A DNA stretch of 64,000 nt, from assembly GCA_016699575.1 (NCBI GenBank), contig CP064979.1, positions 2,542,001-2,606,000 on the forward strand. Reading direction: 5' to 3'. The position numbers and the translations under genes are program-made. Below, piece after piece: positions 53,485 to 62,368 of the stretch. Source of the stretch: Flavobacteriales bacterium (GTDB taxonomy: Bacteria; Bacteroidota; Bacteroidia; Flavobacteriales_F; PHOS-HE28). The notes under the pieces were generated by a model. It ran no database searches. It was not told the DNA's origin and saw nothing but the letters and a program-made list of their open reading frames with translations. Position 1 is the stretch's first letter. Every line of letters begins with the position of its first letter.

Positions 53485-54039
53485 TCACATGATGGGCGCC
53501 TTCTCAAAAAGCTGGAGCAATACGGCCCCGTTCAGGCCGAGCCGGACCAGCACAAGGTTTTCAGCTTGTAGCAGCTCGGTGGAGGTCAACGGTGTCGTCC
53601 TGGCGTACTCCACGGTCACGAAGTCGATGAGCGTAATGCCAGCATGAAGCGTAAGCCGCGTGTCGTCCAGCGCTGCGCGGTAGCTGATGTTGTCGAACGA
53701 GATGCCACCGCATGGCCCTATGGCGCCATGGAACAGGTGCATCGCGCGGATCCCCACCGTACCCCTGCGGTATGTGCGGTCGCCTGCGAACACCGCGCTC
53801 AGAGACAGTTCAGGTCCGAACGCGGTGAGCCCGCTGCCCAGCTTGCGTTGACGGGCGACCATCCACTGGCCGTATAACCCGACTTCCGTGTCGTTCTTCC
53901 CGGCGGCAAAACGGAAACCGATCCCGGGGAAGTTCACCCACGGTTCTCTTCTTTCGGCCTTGAGTGTTGTGTCCTGCAACGTTTGCGCTACAGAGGAGCA
54001 AACTAGGATGAGGTGCAGGGCGATAGCCGGAACGCGCAT
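53485..54039 (-). CDS. Hypothetical outer-membrane-like secreted protein
   Basis: 184 residues with signal peptide MRVPAIALHLILVCSSVAQ. The mature part alternates short aromatic/hydrophobic strands (VNFPGIGFRFAAGKNDTEVG, GPELSLSAVFAGDRTYR, LHAGITLIDFVTVEYAR), as in a small beta-barrel, but it does not end in a typical barrel C-terminal aromatic. No family recognised. The ATG begins exactly where the gene at 54040-54921 stops, so the two form an operon transcribed leftward. Confidence 0.65.
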   Translation of the reverse strand: MRVPAIALHLILVCSSVAQTLQDTTLKAERREPWVNFPGIGFRFAAGKNDTEVGLYGQWMVARQRKLGSGLTAFGPELSLSAVFAGDRTYRRGTVGIRAMHLFHGAIGPCGGISFDNISYRAALDDTRLTLHAGITLIDFVTVEYARTTPLTSTELLQAENLVLVRLGLNGAVLLQLFEKAPIM

Positions 54040-54921
54040 CTACCTCGACCGCTCCAACGTCAGCAGGTCTTCCTCAATGAAGCCTTCCTTCTTGCCGAAC
54101 AACGAAGCATCATCGGCCAGGTACATCAGTTCACCGCTGCCCGCGTTGAACACACGTTTGAAGCAATGGCGGGTCTTGTGTTCGCCGGTCATCACCACAT
54201 CACTGATGCAAACGCCCTTGTTCTGGGCTTCCACGGCGGTGAGCAACTGGCTTTCGGCCATCACCTGAGCGGTGCCTTTCACATAGCTGGCTTTCACCGT
54301 AGCCGCATCGGGGATGCTCTTGTCCAAATGCTCTTTCGCGAGCCAGAACTCGTGGTTGTCGCGCAGTAGGCGGTTGCGGCTGGCGTAGAAGCGATCGGCG
54401 GTGCTCTTGTCGGTGAACTTGCCCGCTTCCACCTGCTTTAGGTAGTCCTGGATGTTCTTCACATACACGGTGAGCAGCAAGCTGGTGTTGTCAGCGGCCA
54501 TCGCGTTGGGGTCGATCATGATGAAGGCCAGTTCCTGCGCCGTGGGGATGTTCGTGAAGCCGCCGTCCTGCGTTTGCAGTGCTTCGCCCTTCTTCTGCTT
54601 CCATCCCTGCACCAGCGTCAGGTAGAACGCGCCGTGTTTCTCCGGGTCCACTTTCCAGGTCTTCAGCAGGTAGGTCTTGGTGGCGTCCATGGGCTGCAGT
54701 GCCATGTCGTTCACTGTTGCCACGTCGTAGCTGCCGGTGAACTTCCAGTTGGCCTTCACGGCATCCATGATGGCGCGGTTGTACGGCGAGTCGCCGGCAT
54801 CGAGCACGAGCACGGTGGTGGTGCCCTTCGCGGCGGCAATGGCCTTGGTGTCGAAGCTGCCGTACTGTGCCTTGGCGATGAGGGTGGCAAGCAGGGAGAG
54901 GGTGAAGAGGAAATTGCGCAT
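54040..54921 (-). CDS. Hypothetical secreted protein
   Basis: 293 residues from ATG 54921 (MRNFLFTLSLLATLIAKAQ, signal peptide); a longer in-frame form from 54996 would cross the promoter element at 54952-54959. The mature sequence has GTTTVLVLDAGDSPYNRAIM, a repeated pattern of Tyr/Lys-rich strands and two late cysteines (GVCISDV, TRHCFKRV). No known family recognised; the VLVLDAGDSPYNRAI stretch recalls nucleotide-binding or response-regulator-like folds only loosely. It directly abuts the 53485 gene. Divergent from the 54997 gene. Confidence 0.7.
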   Translation of the reverse strand: MRNFLFTLSLLATLIAKAQYGSFDTKAIAAAKGTTTVLVLDAGDSPYNRAIMDAVKANWKFTGSYDVATVNDMALQPMDATKTYLLKTWKVDPEKHGAFYLTLVQGWKQKKGEALQTQDGGFTNIPTAQELAFIMIDPNAMAADNTSLLLTVYVKNIQDYLKQVEAGKFTDKSTADRFYASRNRLLRDNHEFWLAKEHLDKSIPDAATVKASYVKGTAQVMAESQLLTAVEAQNKGVCISDVVMTGEHKTRHCFKRVFNAGSGELMYLADDASLFGKKEGFIEEDLLTLERSR

Positions 54922-54951
54922 CGGTTCGTTCAACGGTTTGTCGGTCGCGGC

Positions 54952-54959
54952 CAAACTTA
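54952..54959 (-). promoter_or_regulatory. Promoter -7 element (TAAGTTTG, minus strand)
   Basis: Exact match to the Bacteroidota TAnnTTTG consensus on the minus strand, 30 nt before the ATG at 54921. No clear -33 TTTG. Confidence 0.55.
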
Positions 54960-54996
54960 GTGCCACCGTCTGCCGACCTTCGGCCGGGTTTTCCAC

Positions 54997-55356
54997 ATGG
55001 CCAACGAGGAACTGTCAAGATCCGGGGATGCCCTGCGCAAACGCCTCGATGAACAGGAGGTGCTCTTGTTCACCGTTCAACAGTTGCGCAAGGACCTCGA
55101 CGAGCCGGACCTGGCCCTGCCACGGTTGGGCAACGAGGCCTTTGAGCAGTTGCGTGCGGAAGTCAAGGCCCGGTTGGAGCTTTGGCAGCGCTCGGGGTCA
55201 ACGTCCATGGCCCGGGCCATCAACCGTGTTGACCTGACGGAGGCCCAGGTGGATCGGGCCTTGGAAGCGGGCGGTTTGCACGAACTGGCCGGTGCCATGG
55301 TGCTGCGTTGCTTACAGAAAGTGCTGCTGCGCGAGCGTTACGCGGGCCGGTTCTGA
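54997..55356 (+). CDS. Small hypothetical helical protein
   Basis: 119 residues, no signal peptide, strongly helical and rich in Leu/Glu/Arg (LRKRLDEQEVLLFTVQQLRK, DLTEAQVDRALEAGGLHELA). Cytoplasmic; it could be a coiled-coil or helical-bundle protein. No family recognised. It is 89 bp upstream of sucA and codirectional, but sucA has its own TACCTTCG element, so cotranscription is uncertain. Codon use is like that of neighbouring genes, supporting a real gene. Confidence 0.65.
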   Translation: MANEELSRSGDALRKRLDEQEVLLFTVQQLRKDLDEPDLALPRLGNEAFEQLRAEVKARLELWQRSGSTSMARAINRVDLTEAQVDRALEAGGLHELAGAMVLRCLQKVLLRERYAGRF

Positions 55357-55428
55357 ACCTGGTTTTCCCCGCGCGTACCTGTGCATTTCTCCGTGCCGCC
55401 GCGCCTCCATATGACCTATTAGCCCTTC

Positions 55429-55436
55429 TACCTTCG
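55429..55436 (+). promoter_or_regulatory. Promoter -7-like element (TACCTTCG) before sucA
   Basis: Matches TAnnTTCG, 9 nt upstream of the sucA ATG at 55446; implies a very short leader. Confidence 0.4.
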
Positions 55437-55445
55437 CTGCCCCGA

Positions 55446-58220
55446 ATGGACAAGTACTCCTACCTGAGCAACGTCGACAGCGCCTGGCTCGACGACCTGC
55501 ACCAACAATACCAGAAGGACCCCGCCAGCGTCGAAACCGGTTGGGCCCGCTTCTTCGAGGGCTTCGAGTTCGCCCGATCACTGGAAGGCGACACTTACCT
55601 GACGGCTGCCCCGAATGCACCAGCACCCGGTGGTAATGACCGCTTCGAGAAGGAGTTCAAGGTGCTCGACCTCATCAATGCCTACCGCCAGCGCGGGCAC
55701 CTGTTCACGAAAACGAACCCCGTTCGCGATCGGCGCAAGTACAGTCCTACGCTCGATCTGGAGAACTTCAACCTGAGCGACGCCGACCTGGACACCGTTT
55801 TCAGCGCGGGCAATGAAGTGGGCATCGGCCCCAGCAAGTTGCGCGATATCGTGGCGCTGCTCCAGCAGACCTATTGCCAGAGCATCGGCGTGGAGTTCAA
55901 GTTCATCCGCGATCCGGAAAAGATCAAGTGGATGCAGCAGCGCATGGAAGGGGTGCGCAATACGCCCTCTTTCAGCATCGATCAGAAGAAGGACATCCTG
56001 GAGAAGCTGAACGAAGCCGTGGTCTTCGAGCGCTTCCTAGGCAAGAAGTTCATCGGCGCCAAACGCTTCAGCATCGAAGGCGCGGAGGCGTTGATCCCCG
56101 CATTGGACACGGTGATCGAGCATGGCGCGGAGCTGGGCATCACGGAGTATGTCATCGGCATGGCGCACCGCGGGCGCTTGAACGTGCTGGCCAATACACT
56201 GCGCAAGAGCTACGACCAGATCTTCTCGGAGTTCGAAGGCAAGGACTACGAGGATCAGCTCGTGGAGGGCGATGTGAAGTACCACATGGGGTACAGCAGC
56301 AAGGTGAAGACGAACACCGGAAAGGAGGTTCGTTTGACGCTTGCGCCGAACCCGAGCCATTTGGAAACCGTGGGCCCGATCATGGAAGGCATCTCCCGCG
56401 CCATCATCGAGCACGACGACAACTTCGCGAAGGGCATCACTGCGCCGATCCTCATCCACGGCGATGCGGCTGTCGCTGGTCAAGGCGTCGTGTACGAAGT
56501 GGTGCAGATGGCCGGGCTGAAGGCCTACGAGGTCGGTGGCACCATCCACATCGTGGTGAACAACCAGGTCGGCTTCACCACCAACTACATCGACGCGCGT
56601 ACCAGCACGTACTGCACCGATGTCGCCAAGGTGACCCAATGCCCCGTCTTCCACGTGAACGGCGACGATGCCGAGGCGGTGGCCTACACCGTGCAGCTGG
56701 CCATGGATTTCCGCCAGCGCTACAGCAAGGACGTGTGGGTGGACATCCTCTGCTACCGCAAGCACGGCCACAACGAGGGCGACGAGCCCAAGTTCACGCA
56801 GCCGGTGCTGTACAAAAAGATCGCGGCACACCCTGATCCGCGCGAAATCTATACGCAGAAGCTCATCGACAGCGGCGTGGAAGGTGCGCGGGAGATGGCG
56901 CAGGAGATGGAGCGCTCGTTCACCGAGATGCTGGACGCACGCCTCACTGAAGCGAAGCAAGTGCGCGTAGGCAAGATCACCAACTTCCTCGAAGAGCGCT
57001 GGAAAGGCTTCAAGCGCGCCGACGCGAAGGACTTCCTGAAGTCACCGGCCACGGGCGTGAAGAAGGAGACGCTTCAACTGATCGGGGAAAAGCTGAGCGT
57101 GCTTCACCCGGACGGCAAGAAGTTCTTCAGCAAGGTGGAGAAGATCCTCGGTGACCGGAAGAAGATGATGGATACCGGCGTCCTCGACTGGAGCATGGGC
57201 GAGCTGCTGGCTTATGGATCCTTGCTGGTCGAAGGTCATCCCGTGCGCTTCACAGGACAGGATGTAGAACGCGGCACGTTCTCACACCGCCATGCTGTTG
57301 TGAAAGTCGAGGATAGCGAGGAGGAGTTCATCCACCTGAAGCACATCCGGGAAGGACAAGCGCTGTTGCAGATCTACAACTCGCTGCTCAGCGAGTACGC
57401 GGTGCTCGGCTTCGAGTACGGCTACGCGCTGGCCATGCCGAATTCGCTCACCATCTGGGAAGCGCAGTTCGGTGATTTCGTCAACGGCGCGCAGATCGTA
57501 CTGGACCAATACCTGTGTTGCGCAGAGGAGAAGTGGGGCACGCAGAACGGCACGGTGCTCCTGCTGCCCCACGGCTACGAAGGCCAGGGCGCGGAGCACA
57601 GCAGCGCGCGCATGGAGCGCTTCCTGCAGAGCTGTGCCGATGAGAACATGGTGGTGGTGAACTGCACCACGCCCGCTAATTTCTTCCACGCGTTACGTCG
57701 CCAGTTGAAGTGGGACTTCCGCAAGCCGCTCGTCGCCTTCTCCCCGAAGAGTTTGCTGCGTCACCCGAAGTGCGTGAGCAAATTGGATGAGTTGACGACC
57801 GGCTCGTTCCAAGAGCTGATCGACGATGCAAGTGCCGATGCGAAGAAGGTGAAGACCGTGATCTTCACGCAAGGCAAGATCCACTACGACCTCGCCGAGC
57901 ATCGTGAGAAGAACAACATCACGGATACCGCGCTCGTGCGCATCGAACAGATCCATCCGCTGCCCGCAGAGCAGATGCGTGCGGTGATCAAGAAGTACGC
58001 GAAGGCCGAGCGCTACATCTGGGTACAGGAGGAGCCGTTGAACATGGGTGCGTGGCAGTACATCGCCATGAACTTCACCGATGTGAAATGGGAAGTGATC
58101 GCGCGCCCTGCCAGCGGCGCCCCGGCCACCGGCAGCAGCAAACGCAGCGCGAACCAGCAGATCGCGATCATCGAGAAGGCGTTCGCCAATGCGGCGACGA
58201 AGGTGAAAGTAAAAGCCTGA
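55446..58220 (+). CDS. sucA: 2-oxoglutarate dehydrogenase E1 component
   Basis: 924 residues from ATG 55446 (MDKYSYLSNVDSAWLDDLHQ), normal length. The N-terminal segment ETGWARFFEGFEF is the usual E1o helper region. The ThDP-binding part shows GMAHRGRLNVLAN, ILIHGDAAVAGQGVVYEVVQ and HIVVNNQVGFTTN. The transketolase-like C-terminal half has SHRHAVV, EAQFGDFVNGAQIVLDQYL and LPHGYEGQGAEHSSARMERF. It decarboxylates 2-oxoglutarate and passes the succinyl group to the lipoyl arm of SucB in the TCA cycle. sucB follows after 115 bp containing a long inverted repeat. An ORF extension upstream to 55308 overlaps the preceding gene and is rejected. Confidence 0.97.
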   Translation: MDKYSYLSNVDSAWLDDLHQQYQKDPASVETGWARFFEGFEFARSLEGDTYLTAAPNAPAPGGNDRFEKEFKVLDLINAYRQRGHLFTKTNPVRDRRKYSPTLDLENFNLSDADLDTVFSAGNEVGIGPSKLRDIVALLQQTYCQSIGVEFKFIRDPEKIKWMQQRMEGVRNTPSFSIDQKKDILEKLNEAVVFERFLGKKFIGAKRFSIEGAEALIPALDTVIEHGAELGITEYVIGMAHRGRLNVLANTLRKSYDQIFSEFEGKDYEDQLVEGDVKYHMGYSSKVKTNTGKEVRLTLAPNPSHLETVGPIMEGISRAIIEHDDNFAKGITAPILIHGDAAVAGQGVVYEVVQMAGLKAYEVGGTIHIVVNNQVGFTTNYIDARTSTYCTDVAKVTQCPVFHVNGDDAEAVAYTVQLAMDFRQRYSKDVWVDILCYRKHGHNEGDEPKFTQPVLYKKIAAHPDPREIYTQKLIDSGVEGAREMAQEMERSFTEMLDARLTEAKQVRVGKITNFLEERWKGFKRADAKDFLKSPATGVKKETLQLIGEKLSVLHPDGKKFFSKVEKILGDRKKMMDTGVLDWSMGELLAYGSLLVEGHPVRFTGQDVERGTFSHRHAVVKVEDSEEEFIHLKHIREGQALLQIYNSLLSEYAVLGFEYGYALAMPNSLTIWEAQFGDFVNGAQIVLDQYLCCAEEKWGTQNGTVLLLPHGYEGQGAEHSSARMERFLQSCADENMVVVNCTTPANFFHALRRQLKWDFRKPLVAFSPKSLLRHPKCVSKLDELTTGSFQELIDDASADAKKVKTVIFTQGKIHYDLAEHREKNNITDTALVRIEQIHPLPAEQMRAVIKKYAKAERYIWVQEEPLNMGAWQYIAMNFTDVKWEVIARPASGAPATGSSKRSANQQIAIIEKAFANAATKVKVKA

Positions 58221-58221
58221 G

Positions 58222-58321
58222 CAAGACTCAATTCACAAGACACAAGTCCAAAGACACAAGTAGGATCACCAAGCACCCGGACCTTGACACTTGAGTCTTG
58301 TGTCTTGTGACTTGAGTCTTC
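58222..58321. repeat. Long interrupted inverted repeat between sucA and sucB
   Basis: Left arm 58222-58246 and right arm 58297-58321 are complementary at 23 of 25 positions, built from CAAGACACAAG / CTTGTGTCTTG words. The 50-nt spacer contains further copies of the same words (AAGACACAAG at 58251-58260, CTTGAC at 58283-58288). It can fold into a long hairpin in mRNA. It starts 2 nt after the sucA stop and ends 15 nt before the sucB ATG. Confidence 0.8.
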
Positions 58322-58335
58322 AATCAAGAACGATC

Positions 58336-59571
58336 ATGGCAATAGTTGAAATAAAGGTTCCCAGTCCCGGAGAAAGCATCAGCGAAGTGCGCATTGCGCG
58401 CTGGCTTGTGAAGGATGGTGATGTGGTGAGCAAGGACCAGGTGCTGGGCGAGATCGACAGCGACAAGGCCACGCTGGAGCTGAGTGCCGAGGCCGAAGGC
58501 AAAGTGCAACTGCTCGCTAAGGAAGACCAGACGGTGAACGTGGGTGATGTGGTGGTGAAAGTCGACACCTCGTTCAAGGCCGAGAAGAAGGAGAAAGCCG
58601 CCGCACCAGTCGCAGCTGCCTCTGCGCCCGCCGCGAAAGCTGAAGCGCCCAAAGCTGCTCCGGCTGCTACCGCTGCACACGCGACGCCGGTAGCCAAGGC
58701 CATGCTCGATGACAAAGGCGTGAGCGCCGACAAGGTGAAGGGCAGCGGTCCGAACGGACGTATTACCAAGAGCGACGTGGTGGCCTACGTGGCCGGCGGT
58801 GTAAAGGCCGATGCGATCGCTCTCAACGGCTGGGGCGGTTCCCGTAACCAGAACCGCGTGAAGATGACCACCCTCCGCAAGAAGGTGGCGGAACGACTTG
58901 TCGCGGTGAAGAACCAGACCGCCATGCTCACCACGTTCAACGAGGTGGATATGAGCGCGGTGATAGCCCTGCGCGACAAATACAAGGACAAGTTCAAGGA
59001 GCAGCACGGCGTGAACCTCGGCTTCATGAGCTTCTTCACCAAGGCAGTGACGGAAGCACTGCGCCTCTTCCCGGCTGTGAACGGCCAGATCGACGGCGAG
59101 GAACTCGTGATGCACGACTACGCGGATATCGGTATCGCCGTGAGTTCGCCGAAAGGTCTCATGGTACCCGTGCTGCGGAATGCGGAAAAAATGTCGCTCG
59201 CCGAGATCGAGGCGGGAATCAAGACCCTTGCGGTGAAAGCGCGCGACGGCAAGCTCAGCATTGATGAGATGACCGGTGGCACGTTCACCATCACCAACGG
59301 CGGCGTGTTCGGCAGCATGCTCAGCACGCCGATCATCAACCCGCCGCAGAGCGCCATCCTCGGCATGCACAACATCGTGGAGCGGCCCGTAGCCGTGAAT
59401 GGCCAGGTGGTCATCCGCCCGATCATGTACGTGGCGCTCAGCTACGATCACCGCATCATCGACGGCAAGGAAAGCGTGAGCTTCCTCATGGCCGTGAAGC
59501 AGATGATCGAGGATCCCGATAAGATGGTCTTCGGGAACCGGGAGCCGGGCGAGGTGTTATTGGGGTTGTAG
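58336..59571 (+). CDS. sucB: 2-oxoglutarate dehydrogenase E2 (dihydrolipoyl succinyltransferase)
   Basis: 411 residues from ATG 58336 (MAIVEIKVPSPGESISEVRI). The lipoyl domain has its target lysine K44 in EIDSDKATLEL. It is followed by an Ala/Pro/Lys-rich swinging linker (about 80-115), the E3/E1-binding domain (ATPVAKAMLDDKGVSADKVK, GPNGRITKSDV) and the catalytic domain with TFNEVDMSAVIALR, NGGVFGSMLSTPIINPPQSA and the active-site SYDHRIIDGKES near the C-terminus. It forms the core of the 2-oxoglutarate dehydrogenase complex. Starts upstream of 58336 would fall inside the inverted repeat. Confidence 0.97.
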   Translation: MAIVEIKVPSPGESISEVRIARWLVKDGDVVSKDQVLGEIDSDKATLELSAEAEGKVQLLAKEDQTVNVGDVVVKVDTSFKAEKKEKAAAPVAAASAPAAKAEAPKAAPAATAAHATPVAKAMLDDKGVSADKVKGSGPNGRITKSDVVAYVAGGVKADAIALNGWGGSRNQNRVKMTTLRKKVAERLVAVKNQTAMLTTFNEVDMSAVIALRDKYKDKFKEQHGVNLGFMSFFTKAVTEALRLFPAVNGQIDGEELVMHDYADIGIAVSSPKGLMVPVLRNAEKMSLAEIEAGIKTLAVKARDGKLSIDEMTGGTFTITNGGVFGSMLSTPIINPPQSAILGMHNIVERPVAVNGQVVIRPIMYVALSYDHRIIDGKESVSFLMAVKQMIEDPDKMVFGNREPGEVLLGL

Positions 59572-59595
59572 GTCGAACACGAATTCTATTGGCGC

Positions 59596-60000
59596 ATGCC
59601 AGCTCGGGGAACACAACAACTTGAACAGATTCTCCGGGAGAGGTTCACGACGACGTACATGTCGGATTCCAAGTGGAGGAAGTTTGCCGATTTGGTGCGT
59701 GAGCCACGCTTCAACATCCAGCAGGTGGTCTGGAAGTTTGTTTACACGGACAAGGAGATTCGCAGCCGACTGAATTGGCTCCAGGACAACGGAGAAGACA
59801 CGTTCGAAGTAGGACCCTTCTTCTACAAAGAGGTGGAATGGGTCGAAATTCCCCAAGTCGGCTTTAACCATGGCGATGAGAAGGTTCCAACGCGCCACTG
59901 GCAGCAGGATGTTCCGGCTTTCCGTGAAGCGCTTTGTGCTCTGGGTGAATTTGAGGTTTTTGCGACAGACCGTGGACTCCGAGTCATCGGATACAGGTGA
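59596..60000 (+). CDS. Small hypothetical protein, possibly DUF6678-like
   Basis: 134 residues, soluble, no signal peptide. It has TTYMSDSKWRKFADLVREPR near the N-terminus and many aromatic residues (WKFVYTDKEI, FFYKEVEWVEI). The M-S-x-x-K-W-R-K-F opening recalls a group of small uncharacterised proteins (possibly DUF6678), but this is from memory and weak. Base composition is clearly less GC-rich than in sucB, 24 bp upstream, which suggests recent acquisition. The downstream gene is convergent. Confidence 0.6.
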   Translation: MPARGTQQLEQILRERFTTTYMSDSKWRKFADLVREPRFNIQQVVWKFVYTDKEIRSRLNWLQDNGEDTFEVGPFFYKEVEWVEIPQVGFNHGDEKVPTRHWQQDVPAFREALCALGEFEVFATDRGLRVIGYR

Positions 60001-60069
60001 TCATCTTATTGGTCTAGTAGGGCGGGCCTCGCTTTCAGCCATGGTTTAGCCACGCGAAATCGAATCTTA

Positions 60070-60720
60070 CTAGTCCAGCACATCCACCATGATCGCCTCT
60101 GTGCTGTCCGGATCCACGTACAGCCAGCGCCAGTTCCGGCCAGGTTGTACCTCCCAGTAGTAGGTGGTGATGGTGTCCCCAAGGTTTTCAGGAGCAAAGG
60201 GACCGGCAGCATCCGCGCCACCATATACGCGGTCGGCTGCGTGGCTGACGCTTCGCGTTCCAGTGTACGGGGCCATCGATAGGATCCTCTGGACCTCGCG
60301 CGGGCAGGTCTTCATGCGCAGGCTTATGCCGGTGTCGATCTTCGGCACCACTTGATCGCGATGGTCGGTGACAGTCACGCAGGCGGGTGTTTCGTCGAAG
60401 AATGCTGCATATATCTCGCTGCCTGTTCTTGGCTTGAAGGCGTCCGGTATGCCGCGAACCACTTCGCTCGCCTTGTCCATTCCCGCGCGCGTTGTATGGA
60501 AGACATCCTGCGCGTCTTGAGCAACTCCTCTTGCAGCACCTGCGGCTTTGTGGGCGGTCAGGTATACAGCGCTTAACCCACAACCCACTGCAACGACCAG
60601 TGCAGCAACGGCGCCAAGGATCCAAAAGGGTCGCTTCTTGATCAGTCCGAAGATCAGGAGCAGCAGGAACGCCAACCCGAAAAGGCCGCACGCAACGAAG
60701 AGCAGGGCGATGGTCAGCAT
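60070..60720 (-). CDS. Hypothetical membrane-anchored protein
   Basis: 216 residues. Two adjacent hydrophobic helices at the N-terminus (IALLFVACGLFGLAFLLLLIF, and ILGAVAALVVAVGCGLSAVY), then a soluble domain with a short helical linker and a C-terminal beta-rich part (CVTVTDHRDQVVPKIDTGI, TITTYYWEVQPGRNWRWLYV). Probably inserted in the inner membrane with the C-terminal domain on one side. No family recognised. It is 30 bp downstream of fabD on the same strand and could be its operon partner. Confidence 0.7.
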   Translation of the reverse strand: MLTIALLFVACGLFGLAFLLLLIFGLIKKRPFWILGAVAALVVAVGCGLSAVYLTAHKAAGAARGVAQDAQDVFHTTRAGMDKASEVVRGIPDAFKPRTGSEIYAAFFDETPACVTVTDHRDQVVPKIDTGISLRMKTCPREVQRILSMAPYTGTRSVSHAADRVYGGADAAGPFAPENLGDTITTYYWEVQPGRNWRWLYVDPDSTEAIMVDVLD

Positions 60721-60750
60721 GGTTGGTCGCTCCCCCCTCGGGTGCCGAGA

Positions 60751-61626
60751 CTATGCCCCCACCGCCTCCACCTCCTTGCTCACCTTCTTGAAAAGCCCTT
60801 GTAGCACGGTGCCCGGCCCGACTTCCACCACCTTCTTCGCGCCATCGCCGAGCATGTTCTGCATGGTCTGCGTCCAGCGCACGGGCGCGGTGAGCTGCGC
60901 GATGAGGTTGGCCTTGATGCGCGCAGGGTCGGTGTGTGCGCGGGCGTCCACGTTTTGGTAAACTGGGCAGCGCGGGTTCACGATGGGCGTGTACTCGATC
61001 GCAGTGGCGAGCTCGGCACGTGCGGGTTCCATCAGCGGGCTGTGGAACGCGCCGCCCACTTGCAGCACGAGCGCACGCTTTGCACCGGCGGTCTTCATGG
61101 CTTCGCACGCGGCGTTCACGGCTTCCACCGTGCCGCTGATCACCAATTGGCCGGGGCAGTTGTAGTTGGCGGGCACCACCACGCCGGGGATGGCAGCACA
61201 GATCTCTTCCACTTTGGCATCTTCCAATCCGATGATGGCGGCCATGGTGCTGGGCTGCAGTTCGCAGGCTTTCTGCATGGCGTTGGCGCGCGCGGCCACC
61301 AGCTTCAAGCCATCGCTGAATTCCATGGCACCTGCCGCCACCAGCGCGCTGAACTCGCCCAGCGAGTGCCCGGCCGTCATGGCGGGTTGGAACGCATCGC
61401 CCATCACTTTGGCCTTCACCACGCTGTGCAGGAAGATGGCGGGTTGCGTCACCTTGGTCTGCTTCAGGTCCGCCTCGGTGCCCTTGAACATCACATCGGT
61501 GATGTTGAAGCCGAGCGTGTCGTTGGCATGCTCGAACCAGATGCGGGCGTTGTTGTCGGCGTCGTACAGGTCCTTGCCCATGCCGGGGAATTGGGAACCC
61601 TGGCCGGGGAATACATAGGCGGTCAT
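60751..61626 (-). CDS. fabD: ACP S-malonyltransferase
   Basis: 291 residues, MTAYVFPGQGSQFPGMG at the N-terminus. The catalytic serine is S88 in TAGHSLGEFSAL and the catalytic histidine H195 in GGAFHSPLMEPAR. QPAIFLHSV and ANYNCPGQLVISG are also typical. It transfers malonyl from CoA to acyl carrier protein at the start of fatty-acid elongation. Other fab genes are not adjacent here. The only close codirectional neighbour is the membrane protein at 60070; folE upstream is 93 bp away with no clear promoter element. Confidence 0.96.
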   Translation of the reverse strand: MTAYVFPGQGSQFPGMGKDLYDADNNARIWFEHANDTLGFNITDVMFKGTEADLKQTKVTQPAIFLHSVVKAKVMGDAFQPAMTAGHSLGEFSALVAAGAMEFSDGLKLVAARANAMQKACELQPSTMAAIIGLEDAKVEEICAAIPGVVVPANYNCPGQLVISGTVEAVNAACEAMKTAGAKRALVLQVGGAFHSPLMEPARAELATAIEYTPIVNPRCPVYQNVDARAHTDPARIKANLIAQLTAPVRWTQTMQNMLGDGAKKVVEVGPGTVLQGLFKKVSKEVEAVGA

Positions 61627-61719
61627 GCGTGATGGGTTGTTGGTGCGTCCCGGAGCGCGCTGCTCGTCGGAAGCGTGACGAATATCGCTAACGGCCCGAT
61701 CGCTCGGTGTTCCGGCGGG

Positions 61720-62358
61720 TCAATGAAGTTTCGAGGAGATGAGCTGGATGAACTCCTTGCGGGTAGTATCACTCTTGAGGAACACGCCGGTGAAGGCACT
61801 GGTAGTGGTGACACTGTTCTGCTTCTGCACCCCGCGCATGCGCATGCACAGGTGGTCGCACTCCATCACCACGGCCACGCCTTGGGGCTTCAACGTCTCA
61901 TGGATGCAGTCGCGGATCTGGTCGGTGAGGCGCTCCTGCACCTGCAACCGGCGTGCGAAGGCGTCGACCACGCGCGGGATCTTGCTCAGGCCCACGATGC
62001 GGCCGTTCGGGATGTAGGCCACGTGTGCCTTGCCGAAGAAGGGCAGCATGTGGTGCTCGCACAGGCTGTACACCTCGATGTCCTTCACCAGCACCATCTG
62101 GCTGTACTTCTCCGTGAACATGGCGCTGCGCAGGATCTCGCGCGGGTCGAGGTCGTAACCGTGCGTGAGGTACTGCAGCGCCTTGGCCACGCGCTCGGGG
62201 GTCTTCGCCAGGCCCTCGCGCTTGGGGTCCTCGCCGATCTGGTGCAGGATGTCGCCGTAATGCTGACCGATGCGCGCAATGCGCTTCGCGTCGTACATGT
62301 CGATGCGCTCGTAGCCCTCGGCCGAGTCGCCCGTTGCGGAGGTTTTGCTTTTGGCCAT
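61720..62358 (-). CDS. folE: GTP cyclohydrolase I
   Basis: 212 residues, with the zinc ligands C100 in YSLCEHHMLPFFGKAHVAY and a later cysteine in MECDHLCMRMRGVQK, plus GLSKIPRVVDAFARRLQVQE, the standard FolE core. It converts GTP to 7,8-dihydroneopterin triphosphate, the entry to folate and to the queuosine/7-deazapurine route. The QueD-like gene directly upstream (10-bp gap, same strand) uses the same product, so the two form a pterin operon transcribed from the promoter near 62834-62841. Confidence 0.97.
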   Translation of the reverse strand: MAKSKTSATGDSAEGYERIDMYDAKRIARIGQHYGDILHQIGEDPKREGLAKTPERVAKALQYLTHGYDLDPREILRSAMFTEKYSQMVLVKDIEVYSLCEHHMLPFFGKAHVAYIPNGRIVGLSKIPRVVDAFARRLQVQERLTDQIRDCIHETLKPQGVAVVMECDHLCMRMRGVQKQNSVTTTSAFTGVFLKSDTTRKEFIQLISSKLH

Positions 62359-62368
62359 GGTCGATCGT

